Assembly (NCBI GenBank): GCA_009843565.1
Contig: VYDF01000015.1
Location: 1 to 7,017, forward strand
From: Acidimicrobiia bacterium
GTDB lineage: Bacteria > Actinomycetota > Acidimicrobiia > Acidimicrobiales > Bin134
Direction of reading: 5' to 3'
Length of the DNA stretch: 7,017 nucleotides
The notes under the pieces were generated by a model. That model was not told where the DNA came from and did no database searches. It saw only the letters and a program-made list of their open reading frames with translations. The translations under genes and the position numbers were made by a program. This document shows, piece by piece, positions 1 to 5,210 of this stretch (position 1 is its first letter; each line of letters starts with the position of its first letter).

Positions 1-2
1 TC

Positions 3-215
3 ACCCGCGACCCGACGATTTGGTCGTTCACCTTCAGCATGGGACCGCACTTCTGTCTGGGGCAGGCCCTGGCCCGGGCCGAGCTCCAGGAGACTGCCGC
101 CGCCATCGCCCGCCACACCCGAGACCTCGAGCTCACCGCCGAACCCCAGTGGCTGCCCCGGGTCATGGTCAACCACGTCGACCGCTGTCCCATCCGCTAC
201 CGCTTCGAACCCTGA
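3..215 (+). CDS. Cytochrome P450, C-terminal fragment (5' end outside window)
   Basis: This is the last 70 residues of a cytochrome P450, a heme-thiolate monooxygenase that inserts one oxygen atom from O2 into an organic substrate using electrons from a ferredoxin or reductase. The heme-binding loop is visible as FSMGPHFCLG, with the proximal cysteine ligand encoded at 54-56. It is followed by the typical L-helix run ALARAELQ and the short beta-rich C-terminus ending in RYRFEP before TGA. The usual second residue of the loop (FG) is Ser here, a tolerated variation. Bacterial P450s are about 400 residues, so more than 80% of the gene lies upstream of the window. The substrate cannot be told from this part. 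The gene ends 77 bases before vapB, and I see no convincing terminator between them. Confidence 0.93.
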   Translation, partial: TRDPTIWSFTFSMGPHFCLGQALARAELQETAAAIARHTRDLELTAEPQWLPRVMVNHVDRCPIRYRFEP

Positions 216-265
216 ATCCGAGCGAGGCTGTCGCCCGCCGCCGCCCAAGAGAATCTTGCCTGCTT

Positions 266-295
266 GGTGTATGGGTGGTGTACGCTTTGTGCGTG
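266..295 (+). promoter_or_regulatory. Candidate vapBC operator: direct repeats at 11-bp spacing
   Basis: GGTGTATG at 266-273 is repeated as GGTGTACG at 277-284, exactly 11 bases later. A weaker third copy of the core, GTGCGTG at 289-295, follows at the same period. One helical turn between copies would place bound proteins on the same face of the DNA. The repeats overlap the likely -10 element and the start codon. VapBC-type operons are commonly autorepressed by the antitoxin or the toxin-antitoxin complex binding repeats in the promoter. The repeats are seen directly; their role as an operator is inference. Confidence 0.4.
281..286 (+). promoter_or_regulatory. Candidate -10 element for a leaderless vapBC transcript
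   Basis: TACGCT matches the actinobacterial -10 consensus TANNNT. It lies six bases before the GTG start at 293, so transcription would begin at or next to the start codon and give a leaderless mRNA, common in actinobacteria. There is no Shine-Dalgarno sequence upstream of this start, which fits. TTGCCT at 256-261 could serve as a -35, but its spacing of 19 bases is long. Confidence 0.4.
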
Positions 296-496
296 GCTCG
301 AACGAACATCGATATAGATGAGGAGGCTTGCGCTGAGGTCATGCGGCGCTACCAGCTGCGCACCAAGCGGGAAGCCGTGAACTTGGCCCTGAGCATGGTG
401 GCCGCCGAGCCGATGACGGTGGAGGAGGCACTTCAGATGCAGGGGGCCGGATGGGAAGGCGACCTCGACGAGATGCGGACTCACGACGTCAGGTGA
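293..496 (+). CDS. vapB: VapB-family antitoxin of a type II toxin-antitoxin system
   Basis: This 67-residue protein is predicted to be the labile antitoxin that binds and inactivates the VapC ribonuclease encoded next to it, and to repress their shared promoter. The N-terminus (RTNIDID, then a helix through about residue 37) has the pattern of the VapB ribbon-helix-helix DNA-binding domain: RTNI-x-ID, followed by TKREAVNLAL. The C-terminus, WEGDLDEMR at residues 54-62, is the classic toxin-binding tail of this family. I chose the GTG at 293 because the conserved RTNI motif begins two residues later and a -10 element sits just upstream. A longer open frame extends back into the P450 gene but has no family similarity there. 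An AGGAGG at 321-326 precedes an in-frame ATG at 341, but starting there would remove half of the DNA-binding domain. The gene overlaps vapC by four bases (GTGA), indicating translational coupling. Confidence 0.9.
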   Translation: MARTNIDIDEEACAEVMRRYQLRTKREAVNLALSMVAAEPMTVEEALQMQGAGWEGDLDEMRTHDVR

Positions 497-891
497 TTCT
501 CGTCGACACCTCGGTGTGGGTGGAGTATCTCCGCAATACGGGAAGCGATTCACACATCAGGCTCCGGTTGCTGACAACAACCAAGGCCGAACTAGCTATT
601 ACCGATGCAGTGAGACTGGAAGTCCTAGCCGGTGCCCGTGACGACCTCCACGAGCAGAAACTCAAACGTCTCTTGGCCCGAGCCGTAGTCCTTCCCACCC
701 ACCCCTCGCACTACGACCACGCCGCCGCCGTCTATCGTTCCTGCCGCAGGAGGGGCGACACTGTTCGCAAGCTCTTGGATTGCTTGATCGCCGCGGTGGC
801 CATCCAATCCGGGGTTCCGGTTCTTCATGCCGACAGTGACTTCGATGTGATGGCCCGACACACTGATCTTGAGGTCGTAGACCTGACCTAG
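493..891 (+). CDS. vapC: VapC-family PIN-domain ribonuclease toxin
   Basis: This is a 132-residue PIN-domain toxin, expected to be a Mg2+-dependent endoribonuclease that cuts tRNA, rRNA or mRNA and stops growth when freed from VapB. The specific target cannot be told from sequence. The PIN acidic residues are present: Asp5 in VDTSVW, Glu43 in RLEVLAGA, Asp96 in LLDCLIAA, and Asp114 and Asp116 in HADSDFD, so the enzyme looks intact. The length is normal for the family. The start is the GTG at 493 inside the vapB stop. An upstream in-frame ATG at 451 would add residues with no PIN similarity, whereas the VILVDTS start matches the family. Codon use is less GC-biased than in neighbouring genes (AGG, CTA, GGA and AGA appear), in keeping with horizontal acquisition. 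It is followed after 37 bases by the DNA glycosylase gene. Confidence 0.93.
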   Translation: MILVDTSVWVEYLRNTGSDSHIRLRLLTTTKAELAITDAVRLEVLAGARDDLHEQKLKRLLARAVVLPTHPSHYDHAAAVYRSCRRRGDTVRKLLDCLIAAVAIQSGVPVLHADSDFDVMARHTDLEVVDLT

Positions 892-910
892 CCTTGCTGC
901 GTGATAACCA

Positions 911-921
911 GAGGAAAGAGG
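911..921 (+). promoter_or_regulatory. Ribosome binding site deciding the GTG start of the glycosylase
   Basis: The purine-rich stretch GAGGAAAGAGG ends seven bases before the GTG at 929. It supports that start, which places the catalytic proline directly after the initiator residue. Confidence 0.6.
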
Positions 922-928
922 CACACTC

Positions 929-1828
929 GTGCCTGAACTGCCTGATGTGGTTGTGTATTTGGAGGCGTTGGACCGGTTTGTCGTGGGCCGGGAGCTGCGG
1001 AAGATCCGGGTGGTGGGCATCAGCCTGCTCAAATCGTTCGATCCGCCTATCGGAGGGGTAGAGGGCCGAACCGTCGTGGGTACGCAGCGACTGGGCAAGC
1101 GCCTGGTGCTGGAGTTGGACGGGCCCGACGAGTTGTACATGGTGATCCACCTCATGGTGGCAGGGCGACTGCGGTGGCGGGACCAGACCGGGGCCAAGCC
1201 GCCGGGGAAGATCGGGCTGGCTGCATTCGACTTCGACCACGGCACCCTGGTGCTAACCGAAGCCAGCAAGCGCAAGAGGGCGTCGCTGTGGCTCGTCCAA
1301 GGCGCCGATGCCCTAGCTGAGCAGCACGACCGGGGCGGGGTGGAGCCACTGGAGGTAGATGGAACTGGTTTCCGCGAGGCCTTGACTTCTCGAAACCGCA
1401 CTCTCAAGCGAGCTCTGTGCGACCCCACCGCGTTCAGCGGTATCGGCAACGCCTATAGCGACGAGATTCTGTTCCATGCCGGACTGTCTCCGGTTCAGCG
1501 CACGGGCAATCTCAACAAAGAAGAGATCGCCCGCCTCCACCTGGCCACCCGAACCACGCTGGTCGACTGGACCGACCGCCATCGTCTAACCGTGGGAGAC
1601 GGCTTCCCCGACAAGGTGACCGCCTTCCACGACGACATGGCCGTCCATGGCAAGTACAACCAGCCTTGCCCGGTGTGCGGGGTTCCCGTTCAGCGCATCG
1701 TCTACGCCGACAACGAGGTGAACTACTGCCCCCAGTGCCAGACCGACGGCCGGGTGCTAGCCGACCGCTCTCTGTCTCGTCTCCTCAAAGACGACTGGCC
1801 TCGCAGCATCGAAGATTTAGAGGACTGA
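929..1828 (+). CDS. Fpg/Nei-family DNA-formamidopyrimidine glycosylase, divergent subfamily
   Basis: This 299-residue protein is predicted to remove oxidised bases from DNA and cut the abasic site (base excision repair, bifunctional glycosylase/AP lyase). It starts (M)PELPDV, so Pro2, the Schiff-base nucleophile, and Glu3 follow the initiator; the second conserved acid of PELPE is Asp6. Lys57 in RLGKRL matches the conserved DNA-contacting lysine. The helix-two-turn-helix region holds the conserved Asn174 (GIGNAYSDE). A C-terminal zinc finger has Cys247, Cys250, Cys267 and Cys270 (CX2C-X16-CX2C). Several features differ from canonical MutM: the HLGMSG loop is HLMVAG, the void-filling Arg/Phe loop reads EASKRKRASLW (residues 111-121), and the zinc-finger Arg before the third Cys is Asn262. 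A charged tail of about 29 residues follows the finger. Lesion preference is therefore uncertain and I do not assign mutM or nei. It may be co-transcribed with the SDR gene 43 bases downstream. Confidence 0.88.
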   Translation: MPELPDVVVYLEALDRFVVGRELRKIRVVGISLLKSFDPPIGGVEGRTVVGTQRLGKRLVLELDGPDELYMVIHLMVAGRLRWRDQTGAKPPGKIGLAAFDFDHGTLVLTEASKRKRASLWLVQGADALAEQHDRGGVEPLEVDGTGFREALTSRNRTLKRALCDPTAFSGIGNAYSDEILFHAGLSPVQRTGNLNKEEIARLHLATRTTLVDWTDRHRLTVGDGFPDKVTAFHDDMAVHGKYNQPCPVCGVPVQRIVYADNEVNYCPQCQTDGRVLADRSLSRLLKDDWPRSIEDLED

Positions 1829-1861
1829 TCAAATTGATCGGTAGTCTCCCGTTCTCACCCC

Positions 1862-1868
1862 GGAGGAG
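1862..1868 (+). promoter_or_regulatory. Strong Shine-Dalgarno sequence before the SDR gene
   Basis: GGAGGAG lies three bases upstream of ATG 1872 and six bases upstream of a second in-frame ATG at 1875. The second spacing is closer to optimal, so initiation may occur at 1875, which would shorten the protein by one residue. Confidence 0.65.
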
Positions 1869-1871
1869 AGC

Positions 1872-2819
1872 ATGATGAGTTCGTTCAACCGAGAGTCCAC
1901 CGCCGAAGAGGTCGTTGACGGACTCGACCTGTCAGGACAGGTCTTCATGATCACCGGCACCACCAGCGGGCTGGGCGAGGAGTCAGCTCGGGTGCTGGCC
2001 GCCCGTGGTGCCCAGGTGGCCATGCTGGCCCGCAATCCCCAGGCGAACCTTGAAGCTGCAGAAGGCATCCGATCGTCGGTGCCCGATGCTGAATTGTCGA
2101 CCCATCAAATGGACCTTGGCGATCTGGCCAGCGTGGAGCGCTTCGCAGCCGAGGCCGCCAACCAGTTCGAACGCATCGACGCACTGATCAACAACGCCGG
2201 GGTGATGTGCTGTCCATTCGGCCGTACGACCGACGGCTTCGAGATGCAGTTCGGCACCAACCACTTGGGGCATTTCGCCTTGACCGCCCAGCTGATGCCG
2301 CTCTTGCGCCAAGCCGAGAAACCCCGGGTGGTCACCCTCTCGTCGGGAGGCCATCGCATCTCCGACGTAGACCTCGACGACCCCAACTTCGAAAACACCC
2401 CCTACGACCCCTGGGTGGCCTATGGCCGGTCCAAGACCGCCAACATCCACTTCGCCGCCGAGTTGGCCCGGCGCTTCGGCGATGAATTGCTCTCGCTCTC
2501 GGTTCACCCTGGCGCGATACCCACCAAGCTGGGGCGGCACATGACCAAAGAGATGATCGAGGGCATGAGGGAACGAGCCAAAGCGAGTTCATCCTCAGGC
2601 CAAGGCCTCCAGTACAAGACCCTGGAGTCCGGTGCCGCCACCCAGGTATGGGCCGCAACCGCACCGGAACTCGCTGACCAAAACGGCAAGTACTTGGCCG
2701 ACTGCAACGTGGCCGAGCCGGGGACAGGCGAAATCGGCTACGCCCCCCACATCTACAACCCGCCCACTGAGGCCGCCCTATGGGACCTCAGCGAGCGCCT
2801 CGTGGGCTTGTCGTTCTAG
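1872..2819 (+). CDS. Short-chain dehydrogenase/reductase (retinol dehydrogenase/WWOX-like)
   Basis: This 315-residue NAD(P)-dependent oxidoreductase interconverts an alcohol and a carbonyl; the physiological substrate is unknown. Hallmarks of a complete classical SDR Rossmann fold are visible: cofactor motif TGTTSGLG at 28-35, NNAG at 107-110, the catalytic tetrad Asn130 (GTNHLGHF), Ser158 (TLSSGG), Tyr184 and Lys188 (YGRSK), and HPGAIPT at 212-218. Arg54 after the second strand (LARN) suggests a preference for NADP(H). The patterns GTNHLGHFALT and YGRSKTANI are typical of the retinol-dehydrogenase/WW-domain-oxidoreductase branch, which often acts on lipophilic substrates. That branch assignment is family knowledge and says little about the real substrate. 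The gene begins 43 bases after the glycosylase and ends seven bases from the stop of the convergent decarboxylase-like gene. Confidence 0.92.
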   Translation: MMSSFNRESTAEEVVDGLDLSGQVFMITGTTSGLGEESARVLAARGAQVAMLARNPQANLEAAEGIRSSVPDAELSTHQMDLGDLASVERFAAEAANQFERIDALINNAGVMCCPFGRTTDGFEMQFGTNHLGHFALTAQLMPLLRQAEKPRVVTLSSGGHRISDVDLDDPNFENTPYDPWVAYGRSKTANIHFAAELARRFGDELLSLSVHPGAIPTKLGRHMTKEMIEGMRERAKASSSSGQGLQYKTLESGAATQVWAATAPELADQNGKYLADCNVAEPGTGEIGYAPHIYNPPTEAALWDLSERLVGLSF

Positions 2820-2826
2820 CCAGTCA

Positions 2827-3591
2827 CTAGGGCTTGCGGGGGCCGCCCCGAGTGCCGGGCCAGCGGGAGCCGCTAATGACGTCGGCCATCGGCCAGAACG
2901 CATCGGGATCCAGAGGTCCGGCGTTGGTGATCTGGCGGTCAATCATCCGGTTGGTCACCAGCTGCGCCGACAGCTGCTCGACGATCGGGAAGTAGCGGGC
3001 CACGGGATCCCACGGGCTGTCCAGCAACCGCAGCTCACCGTCGATCTCCTCGACGTGGACTTGCTCAAAGGTGGTGGCCACATCCACGACGTGGGGTGGG
3101 AAGTCGTACTCCTTCTCCGCGCCGCCGATGGCCCGGGAGTACTTGGTCCACCATTCGTGCTCGGTGTACTCGCCGGCCTTCGGCTCCACCGCTCCGGTCA
3201 CGTCGCCCTCGAACTCGATGAACGTGTAGCCCTGATGGATCGTCCGGGCCTCCACCCGGTTGCCCAAGCGGTAAAAGCGGATGTCGCACGGATACTTGGG
3301 CTGTCCGTTGGTCTCGCCGCTGATAAAGATGGCGGCCTCTTGGTCGATGCCCAATCCCAAGCTGTATTGACCGCTCACACCCTGCCAACTGGCCGGGACC
3401 TTCACGCTGACGCCGTACTCTGGCTCGCCCAGCACCGGCACGCAGTACACCCCCACCGTGACGATCGGCTCGCCTGGGGTGAGCCCGGGCGGGAGAATCT
3501 GCTCAATGCCGGCCGGATCAGTCCGGTACTCCACGGTCAGCTTCGGCCAACCGGCAACCTCGCCGGGCCGGCTCATCGGGGTCTCAGTCAT
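2827..3591 (-). CDS. Acetoacetate decarboxylase family protein
   Basis: This 254-residue protein belongs to the acetoacetate decarboxylase (ADC) fold family. True ADC converts acetoacetate to acetone and CO2 through a lysine Schiff base; relatives include aldolase/dehydratases. The N-terminal part YRTDPAGIEQILPPGL (residues 22-37) is the family signature, and Arg23 likely corresponds to a conserved active-site Arg. The predicted Schiff-base lysine is Lys99 in GETNGQPKYP. In clostridial ADC two adjacent lysines occur and the second lowers the pKa of the first; here the second position is Tyr100, so simple decarboxylation of acetoacetate should not be assumed. Arg, Glu and Trp residues are abundant in the C-terminal half. 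The start ATG at 3589-3591 has a good GGAGG four bases upstream (complement of 3596-3600). A second in-frame ATG is at residue 6. The gene is divergent from the methyltransferase and convergent with the SDR. Confidence 0.85.
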   Translation of the reverse strand: MTETPMSRPGEVAGWPKLTVEYRTDPAGIEQILPPGLTPGEPIVTVGVYCVPVLGEPEYGVSVKVPASWQGVSGQYSLGLGIDQEAAIFISGETNGQPKYPCDIRFYRLGNRVEARTIHQGYTFIEFEGDVTGAVEPKAGEYTEHEWWTKYSRAIGGAEKEYDFPPHVVDVATTFEQVHVEEIDGELRLLDSPWDPVARYFPIVEQLSAQLVTNRMIDRQITNAGPLDPDAFWPMADVISGSRWPGTRGGPRKP

Positions 3592-3595
3592 GGTG

Positions 3596-3600
3596 CCTCC
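3596..3600 (-). promoter_or_regulatory. Shine-Dalgarno of the decarboxylase-like gene
   Basis: On the minus strand GGAGG precedes the ATG at 3591 by four bases (GGAGGCACCATG). This favours that start over the ATG five codons further in. Confidence 0.7.
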
Positions 3601-3606
3601 AGTACC

Positions 3607-3630
3607 GGATACCGCGATCGATGCGGTTCC
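3607..3630. promoter_or_regulatory. Imperfect dyad in the leader of the decarboxylase-like gene
   Basis: GGATACCGC at 3607-3615 pairs with GCGGTTCC at 3623-3630 as an eight-base inverted repeat with one bulged base. The centre, ATCGAT, is itself a palindrome. It lies just upstream of the ribosome binding site of the minus-strand gene, and it may be an operator for a dimeric regulator or a hairpin in the mRNA leader. The symmetry is seen directly; the role is inference. Confidence 0.35.
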
Positions 3631-3647
3631 GCTTGTTCAACCGCCAC

Positions 3648-3653
3648 AGTGTA
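3648..3653 (-). promoter_or_regulatory. Candidate -10 element for the decarboxylase-like gene
   Basis: The minus strand reads TACACT here, matching TANNNT. It would give a leader of about 50 bases containing the dyad and the ribosome binding site. I see no good -35, so support is weak. Confidence 0.25.
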
Positions 3654-3757
3654 TTGAGAACAGAAAAGCGGCGCACCGCTGAGGTTCCCGGCCGTCCGCA
3701 TCGCCATACTGGAACCGTGGGGTTCTCAGTGACAAGCGACGTGTCCCACGCGGTGAA

Positions 3758-4675
3758 ATGACCAATTTTGCCGAGTTCATGGAACGGGCGCTGTATGACC
3801 CTGAGCACGGGTTCTACGAATCAGGACAAGCCGGGCGGCGAGGGGGCCACTTCATCACCAGCCCCGAAGTCGGGCCGCTGTTCGGCGCAGTAGTGGGTCG
3901 AGCACTGGACCGCCGCTGGGAGGAAATGAGCCGTCCCGACCCGTTCACCGTGATCGACGCCGGCGCCGGTCCAGGCACTCTGGCCCGCACCGTGGCCAAG
4001 GCCGAGCCCGATTGCGCGCCGGCCCTGCAGTGGATCAACGTAGAGCGCAGCGCGGCAGGGCGGGCGACTCACACCGTGGGAGAGTCGGCCTCCGCTATGC
4101 CCGATGGACCGATCATCGGTGTGATCATGGCCAATGAACTGCTGGACAACCTGCCGCTGCGCCTTCTTGATCCCGAGGGTGGCGTGGTTGGCGAGCATCG
4201 TCCGAGCCCGGAGATTCGGCTGACACCCCGCCAAGACCAGGCCTGTGCCTGGCTAGCCCAAGCCCTGTCTCTCGTGAGCCAAGGCACAGTGATGGTCATC
4301 GACTACATGAGCACCACCGAGGAGATGGCCTCCCGACCGTGGCCCGAGTGGCTACGGACCTACCGGGGCCACGAACGGGGCGACGACCCATGGACCTCTC
4401 CCGGCACCCAAGACATCACCTGCGAGGTGGCCTTGGATCAACTTTCGGCGGTGTGTCCTCCCACCAGGGTCACTGACCAAGCCACCTGGCTCAAGGCTCA
4501 CGGCATCGACAATTTGGTGGCCGAGGGTAATGCCGCCTGGCAGGCCGGTGCCGCCCAAGGGGATCTGCCCGCCTTGGCCGGGCGCAGCCGGGCCATCGAA
4601 GCCGAGGCCCTTCTAGACCCGGCCGGACTAGGAGGATTCACTGTGGCCGAATGGGATGTGCCTGCCCCGGATTGA
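3758..4675 (+). CDS. SAM-dependent methyltransferase, MidA/NDUFAF7 (DUF185) family
   Basis: This 305-residue protein is predicted to be a class I S-adenosylmethionine-dependent methyltransferase of the family that includes NDUFAF7, a mitochondrial protein-arginine methyltransferase needed for complex I assembly. The bacterial members' substrate is poorly known. Family motifs in order: FMERALYDPEHGFY at 7-20, GHFITSPEVGPLFG at 30-43, the SAM-binding glycine motif VIDAGAGPGT at 65-74, ANELLDNLP at 125-133, an acidic IDY strand near residue 195, and RTYRGHE followed by PGTQDIT, which matches the conserved region before the C-terminal lobe. Many homologues are 350 residues or more; this one has a shorter N-terminus, beginning right at the first conserved motif. 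The frame is open further upstream, but I find no ATG or GTG with a ribosome binding site there. GGTGAA just before the ATG is a weak Shine-Dalgarno. It converges on the DUF6941-like gene, six bases apart. Confidence 0.88.
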   Translation: MTNFAEFMERALYDPEHGFYESGQAGRRGGHFITSPEVGPLFGAVVGRALDRRWEEMSRPDPFTVIDAGAGPGTLARTVAKAEPDCAPALQWINVERSAAGRATHTVGESASAMPDGPIIGVIMANELLDNLPLRLLDPEGGVVGEHRPSPEIRLTPRQDQACAWLAQALSLVSQGTVMVIDYMSTTEEMASRPWPEWLRTYRGHERGDDPWTSPGTQDITCEVALDQLSAVCPPTRVTDQATWLKAHGIDNLVAEGNAAWQAGAAQGDLPALAGRSRAIEAEALLDPAGLGGFTVAEWDVPAPD

Positions 4676-4681
4676 GACTAA

Positions 4682-5095
4682 TCAGGCCTTGGCCCGAACC
4701 GCGGCCCGAAATCCCAATGCCACTGGGTTCACTCCGTCGGTTTCGGGGTGTATGGCCACCTGATATCGGCCCGGCGTCGGCAGCTTCATCGCTCGAAAAT
4801 CAGCCACGAACGGCACGTTGACCAGCTCGCCGGGGTCGTGCCCCGACCCAAGCTTCACCTGGACCTCGCCCACCATCTCGGCCAGCTTCCGCCCGTCGGC
4901 GTCCTCCACCCTTACCTTGATCTTGTTGGCTTCGGCCGCTTCCACCGGCGACATCTCCAACACCAGTGCCAGCATGACCCCGATGGGCGCGGGAAACGAC
5001 TCCCGATAAACCCGGGTGATGCCCGCCGAGCTCACAAACAAGAGCCCCTCGCGCACTTGGGCAAAATCACAAAGCGTGGCAACTCTTATATCCAT
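4682..5095 (-). CDS. Conserved protein of unknown function resembling the DUF6941 family
   Basis: This 137-residue protein has the N-terminal pattern LCDFAQVREGLLFVSSAGITRVYR (in segments: LCDFAQVREG at 8-17, then AGITRVYR at 24-31). I recognise it from the actinobacterial and proteobacterial family catalogued as DUF6941. No catalytic motif, signal peptide, transmembrane segment or cysteine cluster is visible. Alternating hydrophobic strands (IGVMLALVLEM, KIKVRVED, AEMVGEVQVKLG) and a C-terminal PGRYQVAIH strand suggest a small beta-sandwich. In many proteins the phrase PGRY precedes a strand in an immunoglobulin-like fold, so a ligand-binding or scaffolding role is possible, but I cannot assign one. 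The ATG is at 5093-5095; the best ribosome-binding match, GGGAG on the minus strand, is about 15 bases upstream, which is far. The gene is divergent from acs with 115 bases between their starts. Confidence 0.78.
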   Translation of the reverse strand: MDIRVATLCDFAQVREGLLFVSSAGITRVYRESFPAPIGVMLALVLEMSPVEAAEANKIKVRVEDADGRKLAEMVGEVQVKLGSGHDPGELVNVPFVADFRAMKLPTPGRYQVAIHPETDGVNPVALGFRAAVRAKA

Positions 5096-5137
5096 AACCG
5101 CCGATCAGCTCCCAACCCGAAATGACTCCACTACCTG

Positions 5138-5143
5138 ACCATA
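5138..5143 (-). promoter_or_regulatory. Candidate -10 element for the DUF6941-like gene
   Basis: The minus strand reads TATGGT, a TANNNT match about 43 bases upstream of the start codon. It overlaps a plus-strand TATCCT at 5142-5147 that could serve acs, so the two divergent promoters could compete. Neither has a clear -35. Confidence 0.22.
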
Positions 5144-5168
5144 TCCTTCGCGACACGACAGAATGTAG

Positions 5169-5191
5169 GCTCGCCGCGCCGTCCCGCGAGC
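5169..5191. promoter_or_regulatory. Inverted repeat between the divergent DUF6941-like gene and acs
   Basis: GCTCGC at 5169-5174 and GCGAGC at 5186-5191 are perfect six-base inverted arms around an 11-base spacer. A TANNNT match (TAGGCT, 5166-5171) overlaps the left arm. This could be an operator overlapping the acs promoter or a leader hairpin. In GC-rich sequence such a match can also arise by chance. Confidence 0.28.
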
Positions 5192-5198
5192 GCATCGG

Positions 5199-5204
5199 AA
5201 AGGA
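5199..5204 (+). promoter_or_regulatory. Shine-Dalgarno of acs
   Basis: AAAGGA lies six bases before the ATG at 5211. It supports that start, which also fits the known N-terminal domain length of acetyl-CoA synthetase. Confidence 0.6.
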
Positions 5205-5210
5205 CCGACC

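Noticed and set aside
20..496. Long plus-strand open frame covering the P450 end and vapB as one protein
   Set aside because: Its first two thirds are an arginine- and proline-rich out-of-frame reading of the P450 gene; only the part from 293 has VapB similarity.
625..1449. Minus-strand open frame of 274 codons opposite vapC and the glycosylase
   Set aside because: It is antisense to two well-supported genes, its composition is Ser/Arg/Pro-rich, and it shows no recognisable motif.
2816..2833. CTAG-spacer-CTAG symmetry at the SDR/decarboxylase junction as a terminator
   Set aside because: The arms are only four bases with no GC-rich stem or T-run.
2632..3657. Plus-strand open frame of 341 codons opposite the decarboxylase-like gene
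   Set aside because: It is the antisense of a recognised family protein and starts in a proline-rich shadow of the SDR; no domain is seen.
4670..4683. GATT/AATC hairpin at the methyltransferase/DUF6941 junction as a terminator
   Set aside because: A four-base AT-rich stem is too weak to support the call.
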